Source: Roseococcus sp. SYP-B2431 (GTDB taxonomy: Bacteria > Pseudomonadota > Alphaproteobacteria > Acetobacterales > Acetobacteraceae). From it: a stretch of 64,000 bases of DNA. Below the pieces are notes generated by a model that was not told the DNA's origin, ran no database searches, and saw nothing but the letters and a program-made list of their open reading frames with translations. The position numbers and the translations under genes are program-made. Shown piece after piece: positions 1 through 8,446 of the stretch; positions within the stretch are counted from its first letter, which is position 1, and every line of letters begins with the position of its first letter. The DNA lies in the NCBI RefSeq assembly GCF_004336745.1, contig NZ_SJXD01000026.1, forward strand, positions 248,001 to 312,000, read 5' to 3'.

Positions 1-333
1 CTCGCCGGCATGACGGATGCGGAGGCGGCCGCCCTGCTCGGCCCCGGCCCGCTCGAGGCCGTGACGCCGCAGACGATCACGGATCCGGCCAAGGTCGTGG
101 CGCAGCTCGGAAAGTTCCGGCGGCAGGGGCTGTCGGTGACCGACAACGAGAACCTGCCCGGCGTGCTCTCGCTCGGCGCGCCGGTGCGTGACGCGCAGGG
201 CCGGACCGTCGCCTCCGTCTCCGTCGCCTGGCTCCCCTCCGCGGCGCCGCAGGAGGACCGCCGCCGCGTCGCTTGCGACGTGAAAGAGGTGGCCGCTCGG
301 ATTTCCGCCGCCATCGGCGGCCCTTCCGCATGA
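1..333 (+). CDS. IclR-family transcriptional regulator, C-terminal part
   Basis: This is the 3' end of a gene that enters from the left edge; the frame is open from base 1, so the ATG at 10 is internal. The visible ~110 residues resemble the end of an IclR effector-binding domain: a LSLGAPVRD segment, a strand with ASVSVAWLP, and a closing helix ending in AARISAAIG. IclR proteins bind a small-molecule effector here and control neighbouring catabolic or uptake genes. The stop overlaps the start of the next gene (ATGA), so the two are probably co-transcribed and the regulator likely controls the Bug gene. The DNA-binding domain lies outside the window. Confidence 0.7.
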   Translation, partial: LAGMTDAEAAALLGPGPLEAVTPQTITDPAKVVAQLGKFRRQGLSVTDNENLPGVLSLGAPVRDAQGRTVASVSVAWLPSAAPQEDRRRVACDVKEVAARISAAIGGPSA

Positions 334-1262
334 GGACCCGCATGCTTCTTCGTCGCAGCCTGCTCGCCGCCGGCGCCGCCCTTCCCCTCGCCGCAGCGGC
401 GCAACCGGCAGGGCCCGTCACCATCCTGGTCGGCTTCGCGCCGGGCGGCATCGGCGATGCGCTGATGCGCGCGCTGGCCGAGCACATGCGCCAGAGCCGC
501 GGCGTGCAGGTGATCGTCGAGAACCGGCCGGGCGCGGCGGGCACCTTGGCCAATGAGCGCGCCGCCCAGGCGGCGCCGGACGGCCGCACCGTCGCGCTCT
601 ACAGCCCGAGCACGGTCTGGATCGTGCCGCAGCTCCAGCGCGTCGGCTACGACCCGCTGAAGGACCTCACGCCGCTCGGGCAGATCTGCACCCAGCCCAT
701 GCCCGTCTACGTAAAGGCGGACAGCCGCTTCGCCTCCTGGGACGCCGTGCTCGCGCATCTGCGCGCGAAGCCCGGCGATTTCTCCTGGGGCACGGCGGGC
801 AGCCGCAGCATGGCGGAGATCACGGTCGAGGCGGCCTTCCGGCAGCTTGGCCTGCAGACCACCTCGGCGCCCTTCCGTGGCGGCGCGGAGGCGATCACGG
901 CGCTGCTCGGCGGGCATGTGGATGCCGTGGCCTCGACGGATTTCGGCCCGCTGCTGCGGCAGGGCGCGGTGCGGCTGCTGGTGGAGACGGGGCCGGTTCC
1001 CGCCGCCGGGCATGACATCCCCACCTTCGCACAGCTTGGCTACCCGCTGCATGCGGCGGTGGCCTATGGCGTCGTCGGGCCGGCGGGGATGCCGCCACCG
1101 ATCCTCGCCTGGTGGGATGCGGCCATCCGCGACGCCACGGCGAGCCCGGCCATGAAGGAGCTGGTGGAGCGCTGGTTCGGCCGGGTGGCGCATGTCGGGC
1201 AGGCCGAGCTCGGCCTGCAGTTCCGCGAGGGCCACGAGGCCTTCGCGCGCGCGCTGCGATAG
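330..1262 (+). CDS. Bug/TctC-family tripartite tricarboxylate transporter substrate-binding protein
   Basis: Periplasmic solute-binding protein of about 310 residues, normal for the family. The start at 330 overlaps the upstream stop; an alternative is the ATG at 342. An N-terminal signal peptide has the Arg-rich MLLRRSLLAAGAALPLAAAA stretch followed by AQP. Family hallmarks follow: VTILVGFAPGGIGD (ligand loop), VENRPGAAGT, SWGTAGSRS and FAQLGYPL. The family binds carboxylates and similar organic anions for delivery to TctAB, but no membrane subunits lie nearby. Its ligand cannot be told from sequence. The link to an IclR regulator upstream and a GST downstream suggests aromatic or organic-acid use, which is inference. 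Confidence 0.9.
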   Translation: MRTRMLLRRSLLAAGAALPLAAAAQPAGPVTILVGFAPGGIGDALMRALAEHMRQSRGVQVIVENRPGAAGTLANERAAQAAPDGRTVALYSPSTVWIVPQLQRVGYDPLKDLTPLGQICTQPMPVYVKADSRFASWDAVLAHLRAKPGDFSWGTAGSRSMAEITVEAAFRQLGLQTTSAPFRGGAEAITALLGGHVDAVASTDFGPLLRQGAVRLLVETGPVPAAGHDIPTFAQLGYPLHAAVAYGVVGPAGMPPPILAWWDAAIRDATASPAMKELVERWFGRVAHVGQAELGLQFREGHEAFARALR

Positions 1263-1303
1263 GCCCGGCGCTCGCCGAACCGCCCCGAGGAGACAGGGAC
1301 ATC

Positions 1304-1999
1304 ATGACCGAGCGAAAGCTCTTCGAGCTTTGCGGCACCGATCCGGACCTTCGCTTCAGCCCCTATTGCTGGCGCATCCGCATGGCGCTCGCGCATAAGG
1401 GCCTCGACGCCGAGACGATCCCCTGGCGCTTCACGCAGACCGAGGCCATCGCCTTCGCCGGCTCCAAGACCGTGCCGGTGCTGATCGACGGCGATCACGC
1501 GGTCGCCGACAGCTGGGCCATCGCCGAGTATCTGGACCGCACCTATCCCGACCGGCCCGCGCTCTTCCCCGGCCCGCCCGCCGCGCTGCGCTTCGCCGCC
1601 TCCTGGGCCGACCGCGTGCTGAATGCCGGGCTCGCGAAGCTTATCGTCTCGGACATCCCCTCGCTGCTCGGCGCGGGGGAGCGCGCCTATTTCGTGGAGA
1701 GCCGCGAGAGGCGCTTCGGCATGCCGCTGGACCAGGTGACCGCCGGCCGCGAGGCGAAGCTGCCGGAATTCCGCGCCAGCCTCCAGCCGCTGCGCGCCGT
1801 GCTCATGCAGCAGCCCTGCGTCGCGGGGGATGCGCCGGACTACGCCGACTACCTCATGTTCGGCGGCTTCATGTGGGCGCGCGTGGCAAGCCCGCTGCGG
1901 ATCCTCGAGGAGAGCGACCCCGTCCACGCCTGGATGGAGCGCATGCTGGACCTCTTCGGCGGCCTCGCGCGCGGCGTGCCGGCCCGGGCCGGCGACTGA
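1304..1999 (+). CDS. Glutathione S-transferase family protein
   Basis: A cytosolic protein of about 231 residues. The start at 1304 follows a good ribosome site (GAGGAGAC at 1287-1294). The N-terminal thioredoxin-like half carries FSPYCWRIRMALAHKG, a Ser/Cys-containing active-site region, then KTVPVLIDGD and the glutathione-binding ADSWAIAEYLDRTYP. The C-terminal part is a helical domain. The N-terminal pattern resembles the LigE/LigF-like bacterial GSTs that cleave beta-aryl ethers or act on hydrophobic organics; the substrate is not defined by sequence. It follows the Bug gene by 41 bases on the same strand, so shared transcription is likely. Confidence 0.85.
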   Translation: MTERKLFELCGTDPDLRFSPYCWRIRMALAHKGLDAETIPWRFTQTEAIAFAGSKTVPVLIDGDHAVADSWAIAEYLDRTYPDRPALFPGPPAALRFAASWADRVLNAGLAKLIVSDIPSLLGAGERAYFVESRERRFGMPLDQVTAGREAKLPEFRASLQPLRAVLMQQPCVAGDAPDYADYLMFGGFMWARVASPLRILEESDPVHAWMERMLDLFGGLARGVPARAGD

Positions 2000-2175
2000 T
2001 CCGGCATCGCCTGGCCGGCGCACGAACCGCCGGTATCCCCAGAACGACCTTGGTCGCCCTGCGCGCGGACAGGCAGCGGCCCGACCTGCAACTCTCGGTG
2101 GCGTTTCCCTCCAGAACTGGGAATGATGGACCGCCGGCCAGACGCGGCCGGCTCGCCGCACAGGGGAGATCCATC

Positions 2176-2661
2176 ATGGCCTTCGATCTGGTGACCATCC
2201 ACACCGTGCTCAGCTTCGTCGCCATCGCGGCCGGGGTGGTCGTGGTCTATGAGCTGTTGCGCGCGGGCGCCACGCCCTTCTGGACGGTGCTCTTCCTCGC
2301 CACCTCCATCCTGACGAGCGCAACGGGCTACCTCTTCCCGTTCAACGGCGTGCTGCCCTCGCATGTCGTGGGCGGCTTCGCGCTGCTGGTGCTCGCGGTG
2401 GTGCTGGCCGCGCGCTACGCCCTCGGCCTCGGCGGACCCTGGAGGAAGGTGGACGCCATCGGCATGGTGGCGAGCCTCTATTTCCTGGTCTTCGTGCTGG
2501 TGGCCCAGGGCTTCGCGAAGATCCCCTCGCTGCACGTGCTGGCGCCGACGCAGTCCGAGCCTCCCTTCGCCATCGCGCAGGCGGCGGTGCTGGCCCTCTT
2601 CGTGTGGCTCGGCATCGGCGTGACGCGGACGGCAGGGCGCTTCGGGCGCGCCATGGCCTAG
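2176..2661 (+). CDS. Small integral membrane protein, unknown function
   Basis: A protein of 161 residues with four predicted transmembrane helices: LVTIHTVLSFVAIAAGVVVV, PFWTVLFLATSILTSATGYL, VVGGFALLVLAVVLAARYA and IGMVASLYFLVFVLVAQG, followed by a further hydrophobic stretch AVLALFVWLGIGV. Family and function are not recognised. The start at 2176 has an upstream GGGGAGA. It lies 176 bases after the GST and is tail-to-tail with the thioesterase gene. Similar four-helix proteins are scattered through alphaproteobacteria as conserved hypotheticals. Confidence 0.75.
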   Translation: MAFDLVTIHTVLSFVAIAAGVVVVYELLRAGATPFWTVLFLATSILTSATGYLFPFNGVLPSHVVGGFALLVLAVVLAARYALGLGGPWRKVDAIGMVASLYFLVFVLVAQGFAKIPSLHVLAPTQSEPPFAIAQAAVLALFVWLGIGVTRTAGRFGRAMA

Positions 2662-2674
2662 CAGGGCCCGAAGG

Positions 2675-3073
2675 TCAGGCCCGCGCCGGATCCCCCGGGA
2701 CGGGCCGCGGCCTCCCCGCCTCGTCCACGGCCACGAAGGTGAACTCCGCCTGCGTCACCTTCACCCGGTCGCCGGTCCGCTGGCGCAGCACCCACGCCTC
2801 CACGTCGAAGGTGAGCGAGGTCCGCCCGACCCGCTTGAGCTCGGTGTAGACGCAGACCACGTCGCCCACCTTCACCGGCTGGATGAAGATCATGGTGGAG
2901 GCGGCCACCGTGACGACGCGGCCGCGCGCCGCGCCCGCCGCCGCGATGCCGCCGGCCGCATCCATCTGGGCCATGACCCAGCCGCCGAAGATGTCGCCGG
3001 CCGGGTTGGTGTCGGCCGGCATGGCGAGTTGCCGGATCTGCAGCTCGCCGCGCGGGGATGGTGTCTCGTCCAT
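2675..3073 (-). CDS. Acyl-CoA thioesterase, hotdog fold (YciA-like)
   Basis: A cytosolic single-hotdog protein of 132 residues, usual for the YciA/BACH group, which hydrolyses acyl-CoA to free acid and CoA. The family signature is clear: MPADTNPAGDIFGGWVMAQMD near residues 18-38, where the Asn-Pro-x-Gly-Asp segment contributes the active site. It is followed by FIQPVKVGDVV and a TQAEFTFVAVD strand near the end. It stands alone on the minus strand, tail-to-tail with the membrane-protein gene 14 bases away and head-to-head with the M24 gene. Confidence 0.9.
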   Translation of the reverse strand: MDETPSPRGELQIRQLAMPADTNPAGDIFGGWVMAQMDAAGGIAAAGAARGRVVTVAASTMIFIQPVKVGDVVCVYTELKRVGRTSLTFDVEAWVLRQRTGDRVKVTQAEFTFVAVDEAGRPRPVPGDPARA

Positions 3074-3177
3074 GCCGGGCTCCTGTATCGGGGCTCAACT
3101 TAGCCGCACGGCCGGCATGACGCATGCCCCGCGCCATGCCATCCTGCGCGGAAATCCAAATCCAGGACCATTTCCGA

Positions 3178-4365
3178 ATGACGCTCAGCACCGCCGTCCG
3201 CGACCACCGCCTCGCCCTCATGCGCAGGCTGATGGACCGGGAGGGCTATGACGCCCTCGCCTTCACGGGCGCCGACTTCTTCCAGTTCGCCACCAATTTC
3301 GCGACCGACGTGCAGCCCTGGGAGCGGCCCATCGTCTGCGTCGTGCCCCGCGACGGCGAGCCCTTCGCGGTGCTCTGCGAGCTCTCGACCAATCATTGGC
3401 GCTTCGGGATGGAGGCGCAGAAGCTCTGGGTCACGGATGTGGAATTCTATGCCGAGCATCCGCGCCTCGCGAACCGGGTTCCGCTGGTAACGGAATGGCC
3501 GCAGCTCGTCGCCGACCGGCTGCGGCGCGCGGGGCTGGCCAAGGCGCGCATCGGCGCCGACGCGGCGGGCGGCATGCTGGCGCGCGCCACGGCGCTGCTG
3601 CCGCATCTGAAGCTGGAGGGCGCGACCGCGGGCTGCCGCCAGCTGCGCTGGGTGAAGCATCCGGAGGAGTTGCAGCTCCTGCGCGAGATCGCGGGGCTGA
3701 CCGACTGGGTGCAGGACCGCTACCGGGAGAACATCCGCCCCGGCCGGCTGGTCCAGGAGCTGGACATGTCCATGGCCGCGCTGCTGGCCGAGGAATCGGC
3801 GGTCCGCTTCCCTGGCCAGCATCTGGAGATCATGCGCTGCTGGACGCTCTCCGGCCCCGCGAGCTGCGCGCCCCATGGCGACGGGCGCTCCTCCGGCCAG
3901 CGCATCGAGAAGGGCGACGGGCTGGTGAACATCGTCATCCCGCGCGTCAACGGGCTGGTGGTGGAGAACGAGCGCACCTGGTTCTGCGGCAAGCCGACGC
4001 CGCGGCAGGCCTTCCTCTTCGAAACGGCGCGCGCGGCGAACGAGGCCGCCTGCGAGGCGGCGGTGTCGGGGCGGCCTGTCTCGGGAATCGACGCCGCGGC
4101 GCAGGCGGTCATCGAGAAGGCGGGCGTGGCGGATCTGATCCTCCACCGCACCGGCCACGGCATGGGCACCATGGGCCACGAATTCCCCGAGGACATGGCC
4201 TTCAACCACCGCCCGCTGCTGGAGAACGAGGTCTATTCGGCCGAGCCCGGCCTCTATGAATGGGGGCTCGGCGGCTTCCGGCACGACGACACCGTGATCG
4301 TGGGCGCGACCCCTGAGGTCATCACCCACTCGCCCAAGACCCTCGCATCGCAGGTGATCCTGTGA
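3178..4365 (+). CDS. M24-family peptidase homologue (Xaa-Pro peptidase/creatinase fold)
   Basis: About 395 residues: an N-terminal creatinase-type domain followed by a pita-bread M24 catalytic domain. The start at 3178 was chosen because upstream coding sense is poor; an ATG at 3124 would add 18 residues. The M24 part keeps the central His (HRTGHGMG) and one Glu (SAEPGLYE), but the first Asp is Val (NIVIP in place of the usual IDAG), the second is Glu-Asn-Glu before RTW, and the last Glu is Asp (FRHDDTVIV). The metal site is therefore not the canonical D-D-H-E-E set, and the protein may hydrolyse a small amide or guanidine rather than a peptide. It overlaps the GAF gene by 4 bases and heads a run with the Bug and gamma-glutamyltransferase genes. 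Confidence 0.85.
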   Translation: MTLSTAVRDHRLALMRRLMDREGYDALAFTGADFFQFATNFATDVQPWERPIVCVVPRDGEPFAVLCELSTNHWRFGMEAQKLWVTDVEFYAEHPRLANRVPLVTEWPQLVADRLRRAGLAKARIGADAAGGMLARATALLPHLKLEGATAGCRQLRWVKHPEELQLLREIAGLTDWVQDRYRENIRPGRLVQELDMSMAALLAEESAVRFPGQHLEIMRCWTLSGPASCAPHGDGRSSGQRIEKGDGLVNIVIPRVNGLVVENERTWFCGKPTPRQAFLFETARAANEAACEAAVSGRPVSGIDAAAQAVIEKAGVADLILHRTGHGMGTMGHEFPEDMAFNHRPLLENEVYSAEPGLYEWGLGGFRHDDTVIVGATPEVITHSPKTLASQVIL

Positions 4366-4850
4366 GCTTCGACCGCCTCGCCCAGGCCCTGGCCCAGCCC
4401 GGCCAACCCGAGGTCGCCCTGAAGGCGATCCAGAATGCCTGCCAGGAGCTGATCGGCCACAAGCTCTTCACCATCCTGATCCTGGACCATGCGCGCGGCC
4501 TCAACAGCCGCTTCTACACGAGCCATCCGGCGGAATATCCGGTGGGCGGCTTCAAGCCGATCGACCCCACCCGAGAGTTCTACGAGATCGTCGTGAACCA
4601 GGGCGAGCCGCGCTACCTGCGCGACCGCGAGACGATCATCCGCACCTTTCCCGATCACCCGGCCATCCTCGGGCTCGGCTGCGAATCCGGGGTGAACATG
4701 CCGGTGCGCTGGAACGGCCGGACGCTGGGATCGCTGAACCTGCTGCATGAGGCGGGCTATTACGGACCGCAGCACCGGCCCGTGCTGAACGTCCTGGCCG
4801 GCCTGTCCATCGCCCCCTTCCTCAGCATCATCGAAAGCCAGATCGCATGA
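4362..4850 (+). CDS. GAF-domain protein
   Basis: A protein of 162 residues that is essentially one GAF small-molecule sensing domain. It starts at GTG 4362, overlapping the M24 stop, and itself overlaps the next Bug gene by 4 bases, so translation is coupled through the cluster. Features seen: LFTILILDHARG, a Cys-containing LGCESGVNMPVRW, and GRTLGSLNLLHE, the typical GAF strand-strand-loop ending. No output domain is attached. In this context it may be a stand-alone ligand sensor for the uptake and hydrolysis cluster (inference). Confidence 0.8.
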   Translation: MSFDRLAQALAQPGQPEVALKAIQNACQELIGHKLFTILILDHARGLNSRFYTSHPAEYPVGGFKPIDPTREFYEIVVNQGEPRYLRDRETIIRTFPDHPAILGLGCESGVNMPVRWNGRTLGSLNLLHEAGYYGPQHRPVLNVLAGLSIAPFLSIIESQIA

Positions 4851-5806
4851 GCGTCCGCATCCCCCGCCGCGCCGCCGCCCTCCTGCTCGCGGCGCCGGCC
4901 GTCGCGCGCGCGCAGGACCAGACGCTGCGCCTCATCATCCCGCAGCCGCCCGGCGGCGCGACCGACGTGCTCGCGCGCCTGCTCATCGAGCCGCTCTCGC
5001 GCGAGCTGGGGCGCAACGTGGTCATCGACAACCGGCCGGGGGCGAACGGCATCGTCTCCATCAACGCGTTGAAGCAGTCGCGCCCCGACGGCAACACCGT
5101 GCTGCTGGGCGGCGTCTCGATCTTCGCCTTCAACCCGAACCTCTTCTCCAACCTGCCTTACGATCCCTGGGCCGACTTCACCTGGATCGCGCCCATCGCC
5201 GACACGCCCTTCGCCATCATCGTGGGCCGGCGCACGGGCATCACCACCATGCAGCAATATGTCGAGCGGGCCCGCGCCCAGCCCGAGCGCATCACCTATG
5301 GCAGCGCGGGCAACGGCAACTCCACGCATCTGGGCATGGAGATGGTGGCCGAGAAGGCCGGCATCCGCCTCACCCACGTGCCCTTCGCGGGCTCGGCCCC
5401 CGCGCTGACGGCGATCATCGCGGGTGACATCGACGGCATGTTCACGCCGCTCGGCAGCATCGTGCGCGCCTCGGAAGCGGGGCAGGTCGTGCCGCTGGTG
5501 ACCATGGGGCGCGAGCGTTCCCCGGCCCTCCCCAGCACCCCCACGCTGCGCGAGGCGGGCCTGGGCGACATCACCCTGCCCGGCTGGTACGCCTTCGTGG
5601 GGCCCGCCGGCATGCCGCCCGCCGTCGTCGAGCGGATCAACACCGCGACCCGCGCCGTGGTGGACGGCGCCGAGGTGACCCGCAAGCTGCGCGATTCCGT
5701 GCTGGAGCCCATCTCCGGCACCGCCCAATCGATCCAGGATCGCGCGCGGATGGAGAGCAGCGAAATCGCCTCCTTCATCCGCCGCCGCGGCATCCGGGTG
5801 GAGTAG
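4847..5806 (+). CDS. Bug/TctC-family substrate-binding protein
   Basis: A periplasmic binding protein of 319 residues. It has a short signal peptide (RRAAALLLAAPAVARAQ), then LRLIIPQPPGGATDVLARL, VIDNRPGANGI, YGSAGNGNSTHLG and HVPFAGSAPALTAIIAGDID, all standard Bug landmarks. It is translationally coupled to the GAF gene (4-base overlap) and sits 5 bases before the gamma-glutamyltransferase, so it probably collects a substrate that the M24 homologue and GGT then process. That suggests a gamma-glutamyl or other amide compound, but this is inference. No membrane subunits lie nearby. Confidence 0.9.
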   Translation: MSVRIPRRAAALLLAAPAVARAQDQTLRLIIPQPPGGATDVLARLLIEPLSRELGRNVVIDNRPGANGIVSINALKQSRPDGNTVLLGGVSIFAFNPNLFSNLPYDPWADFTWIAPIADTPFAIIVGRRTGITTMQQYVERARAQPERITYGSAGNGNSTHLGMEMVAEKAGIRLTHVPFAGSAPALTAIIAGDIDGMFTPLGSIVRASEAGQVVPLVTMGRERSPALPSTPTLREAGLGDITLPGWYAFVGPAGMPPAVVERINTATRAVVDGAEVTRKLRDSVLEPISGTAQSIQDRARMESSEIASFIRRRGIRVE

Positions 5807-5811
5807 AACCG

Positions 5812-7446
5812 ATGGCCCGTCCCGAACGCCGCATCCCCGCCCCCCGCGCAATGATCGCTGCACCCCAGCCCGAGGCCGTGGAGGCCGGGACCGCCATCCT
5901 CGCGGCCGGCGGCAACGCGCTCGACGCCACCCTCGCCTGCGCGCTGACGCAGGGCGTGGTGGACCCGATGATGAGCGGCATCGGCGGGCTCGGCGTGCTG
6001 CACATCCTCGACCCGAAAACCGGTGACCACCTCGTCGTCAACGGCCTCTCCACCTGCCCCGGCGCCTGCACCGAGACCATGTGGGCCGAGGCCTTCGAGC
6101 GCGAATGCTCGGACGGCTACGGCTATGTGCTGAAGGGCTTCGTCAACGAGCTCGGCCACGGCGCGGTGACGACGCCGGGCATCCTGCGCGTCTTCGCCGA
6201 GGCGCATCGCCGCTGGGGCAGCAGGCCCTGGGCGGAGCTCTTCGGCCCCGCCATCGCGGCGGCCACCGAGGGCTGGCTCGTGCGGCCCCATGTCGCGACC
6301 ATGTTCGCCCTGGACGAGGCCGGCTATGGCCGCCTGCCCTACCGCGAGAAGCTGGCCTTCACCGAGGAGGGCCGGCAGCTCTATCTGCGGCCCGACGGCT
6401 CGCCCAAGCGCGTGGGCGACAGCGTGCGCAACCCCAACCTCGCCGCGACGCTCTCGACGCTGGCGCGCGAGGGCGCCGAGGACTTCTACACCGGCGGCAT
6501 CGCGCGGCGCATCGTCGCGGAGATGGAGGCCCATGGCGGGCTGCTCTCCGCCGCCGACCTCGCGGGCATCGCGCCCGAGATCGGCTCGCCGCTCACCGTG
6601 GAATATCGCGGCCGGACCATCGCCGTGCCGGCCCCGCCGGCCGGCGGCATCATGGTGGCCGAGATGCTGCGCATCCTGGAGCGCTTCGATCTGCCCGCCC
6701 TCGGCCACAACAGCGCCGAATACATGCGCGTGGTGGCCGAGGCCATGAAGGTCGCGGGCCGCGACAAGGACCTGCACATCGGCGATCCGCGCTTCATCCC
6801 CCCGCCGCTGGAGCGCCTGCTCTCCGACGCCTATGCCGAGGAGCGCGCCGCCGCCATCCGCGCGGGCGAGAAGCACCACCTGCCCCGCACGGAGGCGGAT
6901 TCCAAGCACACCACCGCCATCTCCTGCGTGGATGCGGCGGGTATGGTCGTCTCGCTGACCCACACGCTGGGCGTGCCATCGGGCGTCATCGTGCCGGGCA
7001 CCGGCTTCATGCTGAACGGGGCCATGAACTGGTGCGACCCGCGGCCGGGCCGGCCGGGCTCCATCGGCCCCGGAAAGCGGCGCTTCTCGTCGATGACGCC
7101 GAGCATCGTGCTGGAGGAGGGCAAACCCGTCGCCACGCTGGGCGCGCCGGGCGGGGCCTGGATTCCCATCGCCATCGCCCAGGTGCTCCTCAACCTGCTC
7201 GATTTCGGCATGGGCATGCAGGAGGCGGTCCAGGCGCCGCGCTTCAGCGCGACGAGCGACGCCATCGACATCGGCAACCGCATCCCCCGCGCTGTCCAGC
7301 GCGAGGTCGAGGCCATGGGCTATGAGGTGAAGCGCAGCGCCGCCACCTTCCCCTTCGCGGGCGTGCATGGCATCGCGATGTGGGACGGGCGCCTCGAAGG
7401 CGGCGCTGACCCCCAGCGCGACGGCCTCGCGGCGGGGGTGGCGTGA
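5812..7446 (+). CDS. Gamma-glutamyltransferase family protein (Ntn hydrolase)
   Basis: A protein of 544 residues, the usual GGT length. GGTs cleave themselves before a nucleophilic Thr and then transfer or hydrolyse gamma-glutamyl groups. The processing site is visible as SKHTTAISCVD near residues 364-374; the N-terminal half has GGNALDATLACALTQGVVDPMMSGIGG, and the small subunit carries a FMLNGAMNW-like oxyanion segment and GAPGGAWIP. No convincing signal peptide is present, so it may be cytosolic, unlike classical periplasmic GGTs. It lies inside the M24-GAF-Bug-GGT-Bug run and its stop overlaps the next start (TGATG). Confidence 0.9.
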   Translation: MARPERRIPAPRAMIAAPQPEAVEAGTAILAAGGNALDATLACALTQGVVDPMMSGIGGLGVLHILDPKTGDHLVVNGLSTCPGACTETMWAEAFERECSDGYGYVLKGFVNELGHGAVTTPGILRVFAEAHRRWGSRPWAELFGPAIAAATEGWLVRPHVATMFALDEAGYGRLPYREKLAFTEEGRQLYLRPDGSPKRVGDSVRNPNLAATLSTLAREGAEDFYTGGIARRIVAEMEAHGGLLSAADLAGIAPEIGSPLTVEYRGRTIAVPAPPAGGIMVAEMLRILERFDLPALGHNSAEYMRVVAEAMKVAGRDKDLHIGDPRFIPPPLERLLSDAYAEERAAAIRAGEKHHLPRTEADSKHTTAISCVDAAGMVVSLTHTLGVPSGVIVPGTGFMLNGAMNWCDPRPGRPGSIGPGKRRFSSMTPSIVLEEGKPVATLGAPGGAWIPIAIAQVLLNLLDFGMGMQEAVQAPRFSATSDAIDIGNRIPRAVQREVEAMGYEVKRSAATFPFAGVHGIAMWDGRLEGGADPQRDGLAAGVA

Positions 7447-8417
7447 TGCTGAAGCGCCGCAGCCTCGCCCTGGTCCCAGCCACCCTCGCGGCCCCGGCCC
7501 TGGCCCAGGCGCCCTGGCCGCAGGGCGGACCCATCCGCTTCGTCGTGCCCTTCACCCCGGGCGGCACGACCGACATCATCGCGCGAATCGTCACCGCCGA
7601 GATGTCGCGCCGCATCGGCCAGACCATCCTGGTGGAGAACCGCCCCGGCGCCGGGGCGCTGCTGGGCACGGGCCAGGTCGCCCGCGCGGCGCCGGACGGC
7701 TACACCCTGGTGCTCTCCGTCATCAGCGCGATGATCGTCGGCAAGGTGCTGCAGGGCGACCGCGTCGCCTGGGACCCCGACCGGGACTTCGCCCATGTCG
7801 CGATGGTGATGAGCACGCCCTACCTGATCCTGGTGCGGCCGGACCTGCCGGTCCGCAGCCTCGCCGAACTGGTGGAAGCGGCGAAGCGCGAGCCCAACCG
7901 CTTCTCCTACGGCACCTCGGGCATCGGCTCCATGCCGCATCTGGTGATGGTGCGCTTCCTCCAGGCCGCCGGCATCCAGATGACGCATGTGCCCTATCGC
8001 GGCTCGGCGCAGATCGTGACGGACATCGCGGGCGGCGTGCTGCCCATGATGATCGACAGCCTGACGGCGGCCAGCGCGAATATCCGCAGCGGGGCGCTGC
8101 GCCCGCTCGCCCATAGCTGGCCCGAGCGCGTGCCGGCCTTTCCCGATATCCCGACCTTCGCGGAACTCGGCTTCCCCTCGCTCGTGGTCGATGGCTGGTC
8201 GGGCATCGCCGCGCCCGCGCGGACGCCACGGCCGATCCTGGAGCGGCTCGCCGAAGCGGCGCGGGATTCGCTGCAATCGCCCGAGCTGCTGCGCCGCTAT
8301 GCCGAGAGCGCGACCGCGCCCGGGCGCCTTTTCCTGGACGACGCGCAGGCCTTCGTGCGCGCCGAGCTCGCGGCCTGGACGCCGATCATCCGGGCCTCCG
8401 GCGCGTCGGTGGATTGA
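7446..8417 (+). CDS. Bug/TctC-family substrate-binding protein
   Basis: A periplasmic binding protein of about 323 residues. The ATG at 7446 shares a base with the GGT stop. Signal peptide RRSLALVPATLAAPALAQ; then IRFVVPFTPGGTTDIIARI, VENRPGAGALLGTG, YGTSGIGSMPHL and HVPYRGSAQIVTDIAGG. It is the last gene of the plus-strand cluster that starts with the M24 homologue, giving that cluster two Bug proteins of different sequence. The two may serve different ligands. The gene ends at a strong hairpin shared with the convergent CoA-ligase gene. Confidence 0.9.
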   Translation: MLKRRSLALVPATLAAPALAQAPWPQGGPIRFVVPFTPGGTTDIIARIVTAEMSRRIGQTILVENRPGAGALLGTGQVARAAPDGYTLVLSVISAMIVGKVLQGDRVAWDPDRDFAHVAMVMSTPYLILVRPDLPVRSLAELVEAAKREPNRFSYGTSGIGSMPHLVMVRFLQAAGIQMTHVPYRGSAQIVTDIAGGVLPMMIDSLTAASANIRSGALRPLAHSWPERVPAFPDIPTFAELGFPSLVVDGWSGIAAPARTPRPILERLAEAARDSLQSPELLRRYAESATAPGRLFLDDAQAFVRAELAAWTPIIRASGASVD

Positions 8418-8423
8418 GCCGAG

Positions 8424-8446
8424 CCGCGGCCCTCAACGGGCCGCGG
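8424..8446. terminator. GC-rich hairpin between convergent genes
   Basis: A perfect 9-bp inverted repeat, CCGCGGCCC (8424-8432) and GGGCCGCGG (8438-8446), with a 5-base loop. It lies right after the Bug stop and overlaps the stop codon of the convergent CoA ligase. It could end transcription from both sides. There is no T-tract, so efficiency as an intrinsic terminator is uncertain. Confidence 0.55.
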
